The notes under the pieces: model-generated
Databases searched by the model: none
The model's input: the letters and a program-made list of their open reading frames with translations, nothing else
Told to the model about the DNA's origin: nothing
Program-made: the position numbers and the translations under genes
Part shown: positions 28,376 to 37,141 of the stretch, one piece after another
How positions within the stretch are numbered: the stretch's first letter is position 1
How the letters are laid out: the number at the start of each line of letters is the position of its first letter
Assembly (NCBI GenBank): GCA_022824205.1
Contig: JAJEAI010000124.1
Location: forward strand, 1 to 64,000
Length of the DNA: 64,000 bases
Direction of reading: 5' to 3'
Origin: Candidatus Binatia bacterium
GTDB taxonomy: Bacteria; Desulfobacterota; Binatia; UBA9968; JAJDTQ01

Positions 28376-29664
28376 TTCGAGCTTCCCTGGTCGTTCCTGT
28401 CGCCTTCGGTGAAGGAAAGTGCGGTCTCCATCCAACCGCCGCTCAGAAGCCGGCCCAATCCTTGAGTCTTGCGCAACTTCCTGGAGTCGGGCAGATCGGC
28501 GACCGGACGGATAATCGCATCGCTCGTCTCCTCCAGACGACCCACCACGGAGGTGTTCTCGTACGTCCTGTCGTTCACCATGGACAACAGTTCGGGAGAA
28601 TGAGTCGTAGTAATTACCTGAATGTCGCCTTTCGCGGTTTGCGCCTCCATGAGATCGAGCAGAAGTTGAACTCGTGAGGGATGGATGCCGTTATCGATTT
28701 CCTCGAAGAAATAAAGGCCCTTCGCGTTCTCCGAGAGTAATGTCGCCAACATCGCAAGGAAACGAAGGGTACCGTCGGAGATGCTGTAGGCTGATAGTTT
28801 TCGATCTCCGCTCTCGCATATGACAAGCTGAACCAGACCGGTGATGGTATCGACAGGAAAGTCGAAGTCCACTACATCCATTGGAGTGAGCTCTCGGATC
28901 CACTGTATCAAACTGTCCTTGCGTCTCGGTTCAGAGCAAATTTGTCGCAGAACAGTAGGCAAATTGTCGCCGTTGTCTCCCAGAACGGCTTGGCCTGGGA
29001 ACGCTGGCTTTCTCATTCTATCGGGAAGCAGATCAAAAAAGCGCATGTTTGAGAGGATTTCAGTCGCATATTCAGCCGCATCCTTGTGGGACCGCCGCAC
29101 CCTTAAATGTTCTCCTATCTGGGTCAGCGCGGGTTGGCCGGGTCTTACGGAGATTCGATCACCATATTTCTTTTGATCTCCGACCTTGCCCATACGGAGG
29201 AGTAAGTTATTCTCGTCCTCCTGGAGGTCCACCGGGTCTGGTTCACCCGGGTGGCATGTATAAATGGTTGTTTTGCCGTCCTCCAGTTCCTCCTGAAACA
29301 CCCGAAAGCCGCCGAAATTGGGTATGTCGCTCTGTACCCCTATCGAATAGTTACTTTGTCTTCGACTTTGCTTCATTCGAATCGAAAGCATGAAGCCGTA
29401 ATATCCATCGACTTGTTGGAGACGGCTGATTTCCTTCGGAGCACCTCTAATCGACTCCCACTCGGCCTGACCACCCGCCCCGTATTTTCCGCCCATGATC
29501 TCCGCGAGCGTGTAACCACGGCCGATTCCGTGGAGGAAACGGAAGGCGTCCCGGATATTACTCTTGCCGCTGGCATTGGCGCCAACGACCACGGTGAACG
29601 GACCGAGGTGCAACCTCTCGTTGGCGAAGTTTTTGAAGTCCACGAGCCTCAGCTCAGTGATCAC
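28372..29664 (-). CDS. AAA family ATPase, RecF/SMC-like (COG4637-type)
   Basis: An ABC-type ATPase of 430 residues. It starts MITELRLVDFKNFANERLHLGPF, has Walker A VVVGANASGKSN (about 26-37), a long middle insert, a signature-like AYSISDGTLRFLAMLATLLS, Walker B LYFFEEIDNGIHPSRV and a D/H-loop QVITTTHSPELL. This pattern is shared by stand-alone RecF-like ATPases found in mobile and defence loci, often beside a small nuclease- or DUF4276-type partner. Here no intact partner is seen; a decayed frame abuts the 3' end. GC content is visibly lower than in the flanking housekeeping genes, suggesting transfer. Confidence 0.8.
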   Translation of the reverse strand: MITELRLVDFKNFANERLHLGPFTVVVGANASGKSNIRDAFRFLHGIGRGYTLAEIMGGKYGAGGQAEWESIRGAPKEISRLQQVDGYYGFMLSIRMKQSRRQSNYSIGVQSDIPNFGGFRVFQEELEDGKTTIYTCHPGEPDPVDLQEDENNLLLRMGKVGDQKKYGDRISVRPGQPALTQIGEHLRVRRSHKDAAEYATEILSNMRFFDLLPDRMRKPAFPGQAVLGDNGDNLPTVLRQICSEPRRKDSLIQWIRELTPMDVVDFDFPVDTITGLVQLVICESGDRKLSAYSISDGTLRFLAMLATLLSENAKGLYFFEEIDNGIHPSRVQLLLDLMEAQTAKGDIQVITTTHSPELLSMVNDRTYENTSVVGRLEETSDAIIRPVADLPDSRKLRKTQGLGRLLSGGWMETALSFTEGDRNDQGSSK

Positions 29665-29968
29665 GGTTTATCTCCTGGTCCGAGTGCCGGCTGGCGCGGC
29701 GGAAGGCGTCGTTGTCGAACCCTCGGTTGCCGACCAGTACTTCTTAGCGCATGTTATCTCCACAAATGCTTCCGCCATGGTGGAGAATATTTTAACCGTG
29801 TAGGAGTAAGGGGGCAACTCACCAGTGGCTCGGTGACCGAACGGTCCCGTTTCACGGGGTGCCGCGAGGGGGCGGACCGGAGCCGTATTTGGCCGGTGAT
29901 CAATACCGGTGTAAAGTCTTCCATCATTCCACTGAGACCAAGACATCGGGCGGCGGGAGAACGTTGAG
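29665..29968. other. 304-bp gap between AAA ATPase and GST genes
   Basis: The gap has no well-supported gene. A 36-codon minus-strand frame (29668-29778, starting MAEAFVEITCAKKYWSATEG) ends 3 bp before the ATPase ATG and could be a short leader peptide or a gene remnant. The rest contains no clear repeat, promoter or RNA. The divergent genes on both sides imply that promoters lie here. Confidence 0.3.
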
Positions 29969-30628
29969 ATGAGCGAACTGACCTTGGTGATCGGCAACAA
30001 GAACTACTCGTCCTGGTCCCTTCGGCCTTGGCTGGCCCTGCGCCATGCCGGTGTCGCGTTCGCCGAAAGGATGGTCCTGCTGTTCGACGAGAACTGGAAA
30101 GAAGCCATCGCCGCCGTATCCCCGTCGCGGCGCGTGCCGGTGTTGCTTCACGGCGAACGCACCATATGGGAAACCCTTGCGATCCTGGAATACGCCCACG
30201 AGCTTTTCCCCGAGGCCGGCCTGTGGCCCGAGGATCGGGATGCCCGTGCGATGGCTCGTTCGATCGCCTGCGAAATGCATGCGGGCTTTACCGCGCTGCG
30301 CAACTGCATGCCCATGAACCTGCGTCGCACGGACCTCAAGGGCAAGGGCCGTGGCCCCGGCGTCGCGGAAGACATCGCCCGGGTATGCGAGATCTGGCGG
30401 GAGTGCCGTGACCGCTACGGCGAGCGAGGCGAGTTTCTCTTCGGCGGTTTCGGCGCGGCTGATGCCATGTTCGCCCCGGTCGTCACCCGCCTGGACACGT
30501 ACGGGGTTGAGCTCGACGACACGTGCGCCGCCTACAGCCGTGCTGTGCTGACGCTGCCCGCCTTTGTCGAATGGTGCGATGCGGCGCTTCAAGAACCTTG
30601 GATCGTGCCCGAAGACGAGATCGATTGA
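29969..30628 (+). CDS. Glutathione S-transferase family protein
   Basis: A cytosolic GST of 219 residues. The thioredoxin-like N-terminal domain shows LVIGNKNYSSWSLRPWLALRHAGV with the putative catalytic Ser in NYSSWS, the cis-Pro motif RRVPVLLHGERTIWETLAILEY with the E-T/S glutathione contact, and the all-alpha C-terminal domain FLFGGFGAADAMFAPVVTRL. It is close to the YfcF/maleylacetoacetate-isomerase-like group, but the substrate is unknown. It is the only plus-strand gene between 28 and 45 kb. Confidence 0.88.
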   Translation: MSELTLVIGNKNYSSWSLRPWLALRHAGVAFAERMVLLFDENWKEAIAAVSPSRRVPVLLHGERTIWETLAILEYAHELFPEAGLWPEDRDARAMARSIACEMHAGFTALRNCMPMNLRRTDLKGKGRGPGVAEDIARVCEIWRECRDRYGERGEFLFGGFGAADAMFAPVVTRLDTYGVELDDTCAAYSRAVLTLPAFVEWCDAALQEPWIVPEDEID

Positions 30629-30703
30629 ATCCCGTCACGGGAAAATCATGGAACTCGCGCGGTCCGGGGAAGTCCGGGCAAGACCTGACAGAACGATTGG
30701 ACC

Positions 30704-30949
30704 TTACTTGCCAGGTGGAACAGATCGCGCATTTCGTAGTTTGGCGAAAATCGCCTGTTGTTCCACGAGCCCGGACGTGGTTCTTGTCTCAGTTGCTAGC
30801 GCGGCCTCGAAGGCGCCGTTCATGGCCTCGATGTGCTCAGCCACGTTGACGTTGCGGAGGTCCTGGCGTCGCAGTTCCTCGAGTTTCGCGGCTGCCAGGC
30901 GCCAGCGTTCGACATAGGCGCGCAGTTCTTTTTCCTCTTTGCGAAGCAT
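30704..30949 (-). CDS. Small helical hypothetical protein (81 aa)
   Basis: Not recognised. The 81 residues are highly charged and predicted mostly helical (LRKEEKELRAYVERWRLAAAKLEELRR, VAEHIEAMNGAFEAALA), with no signal or membrane segment. The gene starts 15 bp after the stop of the DHDPS-family gene in the same direction, so it may be the last gene of the sugar-acid operon. It could equally be unrelated. Confidence 0.5.
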   Translation of the reverse strand: MLRKEEKELRAYVERWRLAAAKLEELRRQDLRNVNVAEHIEAMNGAFEAALATETRTTSGLVEQQAIFAKLRNARSVPPGK

Positions 30950-30964
30950 GTTGTGCGAGACAGT

Positions 30965-31903
30965 TTACGTCTTGGGTTCAGAGACAACAACCTTGTCCCA
31001 GGTCCGAAGTTCACGCGCGGCCTCGGCAATGGATTCGGTGAGTTCCGGCGTGGTGTTCGAGAGCATGGGCAGGATCGGCCCCATCCGTGCGACGCCGGCA
31101 AGGCCTACGGCGTCGTGCAGGACCGTGATGGGGCCGTGGCTGTTTCTGAGGGTCTCCAGTGGGCGGAAGTGTTCGCGATAGAGATCGGCGGTATCGAAAT
31201 CGCGGCCCTTGCAGGCTTCGAGGACTCGCCGGGAACCGTTTGGAGCAATGCACACCAGTCCTGAGGTGAATCCCGCCAGCCCGAATGTCCTGATATGGGC
31301 AATGGCCGGCTGCTCGCCGATTCCGCTGATAATGTTCTCCGCTCCGATCGCGCGACAAAGGTCGTCGAGGTAGGGGTCCGTGGTTTCGTCGGTACGGGGT
31401 ACGGCGTATTTCACTGCAAACACCCGCTTCGTGTCGAAGAGGCGGGCGACTTGGTCGGACCGAAGGTAGTTGTCCTCCTTTATGTAGATGATGAACGGCT
31501 TGCCGAAGGCATCGCCGAAGCGCTTGAGGGCTTCTTCGATCCCGTCCTGCGTCGAGACTCCCTGGAAGGGCAACGCCATGGCGGTTTCGTTTCCCAGCCG
31601 GTGAAGGACCCCGCACTGATCCATCATCTTGCCGAAATCGGGTCCGACGGAGGCGATGATCCGCGTGCCCGGTGACGCCGCGGCCAGGATCTTCTCGAGG
31701 ACCAACTCGAACACGCTTGTCGATATGTGGTAGACATTGGCGTTTCCCCCGTAGAGGATGTGTCTCACCCCACCGGCCTCGATGTGTTTGAGCAGTGTTT
31801 CGTTGGCCGCGAAGTTTGGCGTCAGGTCTTCATTCCAGGCCAATGGCGGTACGGCCACTACCGAGTCTCCCAGCCAATTCGACGTATGTGAGGTCTCTGT
31901 CAT
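30965..31903 (-). CDS. Dihydrodipicolinate synthase family lyase (possible 5-dehydro-4-deoxyglucarate dehydratase)
   Basis: A class I aldolase-fold protein, 312 aa from ATG 31903. The Schiff-base lysine is expected in RVFAVKYAVP and the conserved Tyr in FIIYIKEDN; the early VVAVPPLAWNEDLTPNF resembles the DHDPS N-terminus. True DapA is unlikely from context. Neighbouring uronate-dehydrogenase-like, lactonase and enolase-superfamily genes suggest a KdgD-like step: 5-dehydro-4-deoxyglucarate to 2-oxoglutarate semialdehyde, CO2 and water. This is inference; N-acetylneuraminate-lyase-like or other keto-acid aldolase activity is possible. The track extension to 32023 is non-homologous. Confidence 0.75.
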   Translation of the reverse strand: MTETSHTSNWLGDSVVAVPPLAWNEDLTPNFAANETLLKHIEAGGVRHILYGGNANVYHISTSVFELVLEKILAAASPGTRIIASVGPDFGKMMDQCGVLHRLGNETAMALPFQGVSTQDGIEEALKRFGDAFGKPFIIYIKEDNYLRSDQVARLFDTKRVFAVKYAVPRTDETTDPYLDDLCRAIGAENIISGIGEQPAIAHIRTFGLAGFTSGLVCIAPNGSRRVLEACKGRDFDTADLYREHFRPLETLRNSHGPITVLHDAVGLAGVARMGPILPMLSNTTPELTESIAEAARELRTWDKVVVSEPKT

Positions 31904-31976
31904 GGTCGTCCTTTGCGACACTCGGTGGACCGACTCGGGTTCGGCGACGGCTCGCGACTCAAGAACGTGGTTCCGG

Positions 31977-32762
31977 TCAGCGGTCCTCCAAGGCCCAGCT
32001 GCCTCCGAGCCGAGTGGTGGCAAGCGTTGCGTGTTGCGCTGGCCCCGCGGTCAGCGCGTCCGATGCCCGGTCCAGGGCCTTGTAACCGATCTTGCGGCTA
32101 TCGTCGTTTCGAATATTCAGCCCGCCATTGTCCGAGAATCCGAAAACGATGTGGAAACCCTCCTCTTCGGTGGCGATACACGCCCTGACGGCTCGCACCA
32201 GGTCCCGATGACTGATCCAGGTGTAGCGCGATCTCGTGTCCCGCGGAGACTCGAGGAACGATCCGATTCGCAGTGAGATACCGGTGATTCCGTGTTTCGT
32301 GCACAGGTACTTCAGATAGACTTCACCGAAGGCCTTGGAGATTCCATAGAGACTGTCGGCACTGTAGGGCATGTCGTCCGACAGCGGATCCGAAAGGTCG
32401 TACATGCCCACCACGTGCGTCGAACTGGCAAAGATGATCTTCCGGACGCCGTTCCGCCGGGCCGCTTCGAAAACGTTGCGAGCGCCCTCGATGTTCAATC
32501 GCGAAACCGCCTCCCAGTCCTTGGCGTTGGGCGTGCCCGCAAGATGGATGACGCAATCGATGTCCCTGACCGCGTCGACGGTGCGTTCGAAATCGGTGAT
32601 ATCCCCTTCCACCCACTCCACCCTGTCACTCCTGGTTCGTTTCTCGGGCACGGTGATGTCGAGAAGGCGCAGTGGGTGTTCACCCTCCAGGGCCTTGGCC
32701 AGAACGGAGCCGATGCGCCCGCCGGCGCCGGTCAAGAGAATCCGTGCCGCCACTTCAGTCAT
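31977..32762 (-). CDS. NAD-dependent epimerase/dehydratase family protein, uronate dehydrogenase-like
   Basis: An extended SDR of 261 aa. It has the NAD-binding motif ILLTGAGGRIGSVLAKAL, DITDFERTVDAV, the active-site Ser in IFASSTHVVG and the catalytic YxxxK in YGISKAFGEVYLKYL; RIGSFLESPRDTRSRYTWIS matches the short Udh-type sugar oxidoreductases. The likely reaction is oxidation of a hexuronate to the aldarolactone with NAD. The start overlaps the GntR gene by 8 bp, and the DHDPS-family gene follows after 73 bp. Confidence 0.8.
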   Translation of the reverse strand: MTEVAARILLTGAGGRIGSVLAKALEGEHPLRLLDITVPEKRTRSDRVEWVEGDITDFERTVDAVRDIDCVIHLAGTPNAKDWEAVSRLNIEGARNVFEAARRNGVRKIIFASSTHVVGMYDLSDPLSDDMPYSADSLYGISKAFGEVYLKYLCTKHGITGISLRIGSFLESPRDTRSRYTWISHRDLVRAVRACIATEEEGFHIVFGFSDNGGLNIRNDDSRKIGYKALDRASDALTAGPAQHATLATTRLGGSWALEDR

Positions 32763-33486
32763 CGCTCTCGAACATTCGCTGTCTCGCGTTGGCGATATGT
32801 TGGCGCATGCTGGCGCGGGCTTCTTCCGGGTCACGTTTTCGTATGGCTTCAAAGACGGCGGTGTGCTCCGCGCGGATCAGGTGGAAACGTTTCGTCGGCC
32901 TTCGGTTGGAGAGGTATGACGTGAGCTGCATTCCGACTCGTATGTTCTCGTACAAGGATGCGAAGGCCTTGACGTAGTAGGTGTTCTGCGTGGCGTTGCA
33001 GACCGCGAGGTGGAAGTTGTAATCCGCGTCGACGCTCGATGCGCCTGAACGGAGCTTTTCGTTGATTTGGTCCAGCGCGCGCTTGATCTGTTTCAGACTG
33101 TCGTCGTTGTGCCTTTCGGCGGCGAGGGCAGCGATTTCGCCCTCGATCCCGGTGCGAAACTCGAAACAGCGCTGGATATCCTGAATGCTGGAAATCGGCG
33201 TATAGGCCAGCATGGCGGAATCGGGCGTGGCCCTGACGTAACTGCCGGACCCGCGCCGCGAAATGATCAGGTTGTCGTCGCGCAATTTCGCCAATGCCTG
33301 ACGCAGCACAGGCCTGGAGACGCCAAGTTCCCCGGATAGCTGGACTTCCGTCGGCAGTTTCGACCTGGCGGGATACTCGCCGCTCAGGATCCTCTCGAGC
33401 ACCTTCTGGTAGACCAGGTCGCACAAGGATGTCGAGTCGGCTTGTTGTGGGTCATGGCGCGGTCGCAATTCTGATGCGTAATTCAT
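32755..33486 (-). CDS. GntR/FadR-family transcriptional regulator with FCD domain
   Basis: Likely repressor of the surrounding catabolic genes. The winged-helix domain reads LPTEVQLSGELGVSRPVLRQALAKLRDDNLIISRRGSGSYV. The C-terminal FCD ligand domain shows FRTGIEGEIAALAAERH, DADYNFHLAV and EHTAVFEAIRKRDPEEARASMRQHI, where Asp/His residues usually bind a metal. The ATG at 33486 with AAGG upstream is preferred over the TTG at 33513. Upstream lies a very good promoter with a palindrome in its spacer, the usual place for autoregulation. It splits the operon between the enolase and SDR genes. Confidence 0.9.
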   Translation of the reverse strand: MNYASELRPRHDPQQADSTSLCDLVYQKVLERILSGEYPARSKLPTEVQLSGELGVSRPVLRQALAKLRDDNLIISRRGSGSYVRATPDSAMLAYTPISSIQDIQRCFEFRTGIEGEIAALAAERHNDDSLKQIKRALDQINEKLRSGASSVDADYNFHLAVCNATQNTYYVKAFASLYENIRVGMQLTSYLSNRRPTKRFHLIRAEHTAVFEAIRKRDPEEARASMRQHIANARQRMFESDD

Positions 33487-33502
33487 TTGACAACCTTCAT
33501 CT

Positions 33503-33541
33503 GTTGTTATCAAATATATACAACTTGTTGGTGCCTGTCAA
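33503..33541 (-). promoter_or_regulatory. Sigma-70-like promoter with GntR-type operator candidate
   Basis: On the minus strand TTGACA (33541-33536) is followed by a 17-bp spacer and TATATT (33518-33513), an almost consensus promoter reading into the GntR gene. The spacer holds CAAC-nn-GTTG (33521-33530), and GTTGT (33503-33507) and ACAAC (33520-33524) flank the -10. Binding of the encoded GntR protein here would block RNA polymerase. The promoter shape is directly seen; the operator role is inferred. Confidence 0.55.
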
Positions 33542-33574
33542 AGAGCTTCCGCGGAGCAACTCCCGCGGGCAGCG

Positions 33575-34723
33575 TCAGCACCATGTCGAGGTGCCTCGCG
33601 CCAGACCGGGGTCGAGCCCGATACCGAGGCCGGGGGCGTGGGACAATGCGACCACGGGGCGGGCTCTCCGGGTTTCTGGCGGGACTCGGATGTAATCCGG
33701 CCAATCGTCTTCGACCAACTGGCGTTCCAGCATGAGCACGGCGGGCACGGCGTGGCAAACCTGAGCCGTTGCGGCGTCCATGATGGGGCCGTCGGGATTG
33801 TGGGGTGAAAACGCGATTCCCTTTTCGCGGGCCATGTGACCGAGGCGTAGAAGGTTGCCCGGTCCGCCACAGTAACGGATGTCCGGATTGAGCACGTCGA
33901 AGGCGCCCTTTTCCAGCGCCAACGTGTGTTCGTGAATACCCGAAAGATATTCGCCCCCGGCCAGGAGCACGTTCCTCTCGCTCGCGTAGTGCCGCAGCCT
34001 CGCCAGGTCGGCGAATGTGTCGGGCCTTTCGGTGATGATGCCTTCTATCCAGAAGACGCCGTACGCCGCGAGCCGGTCAATCACCGCCGTCGCCGTGGCG
34101 ACGTTGAATCGCCAGTGACAGTCGACCATGAGCCGGACCCGGGGGCCGATGGTGTCGCGCACCGCGGCCACGACATCGCACCCGCGGTCGATACCCGCCG
34201 GGCTGCCGTCGCCGTCACGCCAATCGACCCCGTCGAACGGGGCCACCTTGATGCCGGTAAAGCCGGCGGAGAGCGCCGACATGGCCTTTTCCCGCCAGGT
34301 CGAGAGCCTTCGATCGACGACGGCCCGGTTGATGTTGGCGTAACTCGTGATCCGGTCATGGCGAGCTCCACCCAACAACATCCACACCGGCATGCCCGCG
34401 CGTTTGCCCAGAAGGTCCCAATAGGCTTGTTCGAAGGAACTGACGGCCGCGGCCATGGGCAGGCCGTCCCTCCAAGCCGGTACGGCATCGAGGCCGCGAA
34501 GAAGGCTCGTGACCGGCATCCCGACAACCCGGTCCTTCACGTTGTCGATGCATGACAACACCGCCTTGTGGTTGCCGCGATGGGTCGCTTCGCCGACGCC
34601 GGTTACGCCGTCGGCGGTCGACAAGACGAGAAAGACGAAGGTGGTGCGTGAATCCACGGGCGCCACGACAGGTTTCGCGGAGGCAATGATCGGGTTCCAT
34701 TGCACGTTCGAGTCGGGGGTCAC
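33575..34723 (-). CDS. Enolase-superfamily (mandelate racemase/MLE type) sugar-acid dehydratase
   Basis: A 382-residue acid-sugar dehydratase or racemase candidate. Metal ligands are likely D in RLMVDCHWRF, E in FWIEGI and E in LLAGGEYLSG. The His-Asp dyad of the MR subgroup is in FSPHNPDGPI and LNPDIRYCGG, and a lysine is in GIKVAPFDG (a single K, not the usual KxK). The start is GTG. It lies 33 bp after the SMP-30 lactonase gene. Together they suggest dehydration of glucarate, galactarate or a related aldarate. The exact substrate cannot be read from sequence. Confidence 0.82.
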   Translation of the reverse strand: MTPDSNVQWNPIIASAKPVVAPVDSRTTFVFLVLSTADGVTGVGEATHRGNHKAVLSCIDNVKDRVVGMPVTSLLRGLDAVPAWRDGLPMAAAVSSFEQAYWDLLGKRAGMPVWMLLGGARHDRITSYANINRAVVDRRLSTWREKAMSALSAGFTGIKVAPFDGVDWRDGDGSPAGIDRGCDVVAAVRDTIGPRVRLMVDCHWRFNVATATAVIDRLAAYGVFWIEGIITERPDTFADLARLRHYASERNVLLAGGEYLSGIHEHTLALEKGAFDVLNPDIRYCGGPGNLLRLGHMAREKGIAFSPHNPDGPIMDAATAQVCHAVPAVLMLERQLVEDDWPDYIRVPPETRRARPVVALSHAPGLGIGLDPGLARGTSTWC

Positions 34724-34756
34724 GGCAACTCCTCGTGAGGCGGCGCACGCTCGACG

Positions 34757-35641
34757 TCAATACCTCAAGGGTTTCTCGGGGAGCCCTCCCGGGCTTAAGG
34801 GCAATGCGTACAGACAGCCGTCGTCCGGTTTGTCCGAGAGCTGCCTGGTGACCGGATCGCGGCCGATGGTGGTAACGAACAACGTTCGCAGATCGGGTCC
34901 GCCGAACGCGCACATCGTGGGGCGCGCCACCGGAAGATCGACATGCGAAGTCAGCTCTCCTTCGGGCGAAAATCGCAACAGCTTGCCCGCTTCGTTGGCC
35001 GCCGTCCAAAGAAATCCTTCACTGTCCACGGTCGCGCCGTCCGGCCGTCCGGGGTACTGCGTCATGTCCACGAACAGCCGTTGATTCGAAAGGGTGCCGC
35101 CGGCGTCCTCATAGTCGAAGGCCCAGATCTTCTGCACGTCCCGGTGCGCGTCGGAAAGATACATCGTCCCGCCGTCGGGGCTCCATGCGACGCCATTCTG
35201 TACCACGAGCCCGGTCACCAGAGGTTCCGACATTCCGTCCCGGTCGAAACGGAACAGGCAGCCCGACGCGGTGCCGTCGATGGGGTCGTTCATGCTTCCC
35301 ACGAAAAGGCGGCCATCCAGACTGGTGCAGCCGTCGTTGAAGCGCACGCCCGGCGGCAGGTTCCCCTCCGCATGCAACGCAATGTCGAGCGTGTCGCCAA
35401 GGATGGTGAATCGGTACAAGCCGGATTCCATCGCCCCTACCAAGCCGCCCGCCACGTGCCAGACGATGCACCCGATCTTCTCCGGCAAGGACCAGCGTTT
35501 TGTAACCCCGGCTTCCACGTCGGTCCTGAACAGGGCGGGTCCCTGGACGTCGATCCAGTACAAGACCTGTTCGACCGGGTGCCATAGCGGACACTCGCCC
35601 ACCAGGGCTCTCTTCTCGCTTATGCGGTGTGCCATTCCCAT
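34757..35641 (-). CDS. SMP-30/gluconolactonase/LRE family lactonase
   Basis: A six-bladed beta-propeller lactonase of 294 aa. The divalent-metal residues of the family are visible: E in LVGECPLWHP, N in VRFNDGCTS, N in VVQNGVAWSPDG and D in GRPDGATVDSEG. In uronate oxidation this step opens the aldarolactone made by uronate dehydrogenase. It lies 15 bp after tctA and 33 bp before the enolase gene, so it belongs to the transporter operon. Confidence 0.88.
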   Translation of the reverse strand: MGMAHRISEKRALVGECPLWHPVEQVLYWIDVQGPALFRTDVEAGVTKRWSLPEKIGCIVWHVAGGLVGAMESGLYRFTILGDTLDIALHAEGNLPPGVRFNDGCTSLDGRLFVGSMNDPIDGTASGCLFRFDRDGMSEPLVTGLVVQNGVAWSPDGGTMYLSDAHRDVQKIWAFDYEDAGGTLSNQRLFVDMTQYPGRPDGATVDSEGFLWTAANEAGKLLRFSPEGELTSHVDLPVARPTMCAFGGPDLRTLFVTTIGRDPVTRQLSDKPDDGCLYALPLSPGGLPEKPLRY

Positions 35642-35656
35642 AGGGGGGGTCTCGGG

Positions 35657-37141
35657 TCAGAAGCGTGCAAGCCGTCGCGCCATCAGCAGGGAGACCACCG
35701 ACAGCACCAGAAAACCGAGAGCAAGAGGCTCGGTGACGAGCGGAGCGAGGGTCTGTTCGGATCCCAGCAGTTTCCGGACGTTCCCCTCCACCAACGGCCC
35801 TAGAATCAGCCCCAATACAAGCGGCGGCAGGGGATAGCGAAGGTGCTCCATAATGTAGCCAAGGCACCCGAAACCGATCATGACCCACACGTCACCGAGG
35901 GAGTTGTTGAGCGAGAACACGCCGTAGATGCACATGGCGAGCAATACGGGATTGAGGGCGTAGAGCGGTGTCCGGACGACGTGAACTATGTACCGGCCCA
36001 CGGCGAAGAGGACGGCCACCATCATCATGCTGCTGATGAAGAGCGAGAAGTAGATGCCGTAGAGTATTTCGGGCGTGGAGCCGAACAGTTGAGGTCCCGG
36101 CTGGGCGCCGTGGATCATCAAGCCACCCAACAGGACCGCCGACGTCGGGTCGCCGGGAATTCCGACTGTCAACGCGATGATCAGACCGCCTCCGATGGTG
36201 GCATTGTTGGCCGTCTCGGAGGCGATGAGACCTTCGATGGACCCTTTGCCGAACCGGTCTCGGTCCGCTGAAGCATTCCGCGCCTGTGCGTAGGCGATCA
36301 GGGCCGCGGGGCCGCCACCCAAGGCCGGGATCACGCCGACGAACGTCCCGATGATGCCGGACCGGATGTAGTTCATCTTGTTGGCGAAAACGTCACGAGC
36401 CGAAGGCAGGTAGCTTCCGCCGGGGTCGAGCTTCAAATCATGCGATGACTCGGCCCTGGTGAAGATGGGCGTCTTCATGAGTTGGGAGACGGCAAACAGG
36501 CCGATCAGGGCGGGAATCAGCCTGAAACCGGCCTGCAGGTCGGTGAGACCGAAGGTGAAGCGCGGCAACCCGTCTTCCTGTGTCAAGCCGACCGTTGCCA
36601 GCAGCATCCCCAGGACGGCGCTCAACAAGCCCAGCGCGGTGGAGGAGCCGGTGAGTGCGGCGACGGAGGTCAGGGCGAAGATGCTTACGGCCGCGTATTC
36701 GGCGAAGTGAAACTTGAGCGCGAAGCGCGCCAGCAACGGAGCCAACAGTACGAGGAAGAGGGCCCCGATAACGGTGCCGCAGAAACTGGCGACGATGGCG
36801 TTGCCGATGGCGCGTCCTGCTTCCCCTCGCTGCGCCAAGGGAAAACCATCCAGAACGGTTGCCATGGAGGCGGGCGTGCCGGGCAGGCGGAGGAGGATGG
36901 CGGTCAACGCTCCCCCGGACATTCCGCCGACGTAGACCGCCGTCAGTATGGCGAACGCCTCGTCCGGGGGCATCGTGAACGTCACGGGAATCAACAGCGC
37001 CACCGCGATGGTCGGCCCCAGTCCAGGGGTGACGCCAACGGCGAGGCCCCCTGTCACCCCCAGGAGGAGCAGCAACAGAATCCTCGGCGAAGACAGCGCT
37101 GCCAGACTGTCCCAGGGGATGTTTCCGATCGCTTCCAGCAT
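35657..37141 (-). CDS. tctA: Tripartite tricarboxylate transporter large permease TctA
   Basis: TctA is the large membrane component of a secondary, binding-protein-dependent organic-acid importer. The 494 aa are highly hydrophobic with many helices. Family motifs are GVTPGLGPTIAVALLIPVTF, YVGGMSGGALTAILLRLPGTPASMATVLDGFPLAQRG and GVIPALGGGPAALIAYAQA, plus GIPGDPTSAVLLGGLMIHGAQPGP. It begins with no gap after tctB. The substrate is probably the sugar acid handled by the downstream enzymes. Confidence 0.93.
   Translation of the reverse strand: MLEAIGNIPWDSLAALSSPRILLLLLLGVTGGLAVGVTPGLGPTIAVALLIPVTFTMPPDEAFAILTAVYVGGMSGGALTAILLRLPGTPASMATVLDGFPLAQRGEAGRAIGNAIVASFCGTVIGALFLVLLAPLLARFALKFHFAEYAAVSIFALTSVAALTGSSTALGLLSAVLGMLLATVGLTQEDGLPRFTFGLTDLQAGFRLIPALIGLFAVSQLMKTPIFTRAESSHDLKLDPGGSYLPSARDVFANKMNYIRSGIIGTFVGVIPALGGGPAALIAYAQARNASADRDRFGKGSIEGLIASETANNATIGGGLIIALTVGIPGDPTSAVLLGGLMIHGAQPGPQLFGSTPEILYGIYFSLFISSMMMVAVLFAVGRYIVHVVRTPLYALNPVLLAMCIYGVFSLNNSLGDVWVMIGFGCLGYIMEHLRYPLPPLVLGLILGPLVEGNVRKLLGSEQTLAPLVTEPLALGFLVLSVVSLLMARRLARF

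Noticed and set aside
29668-30000. 110-aa minus-strand frame between the ATPase and GST genes
   Set aside because: It overlaps the GST start. Only its last 36 codons (29668-29778) look at all plausible, and these are noted in the gap entry.
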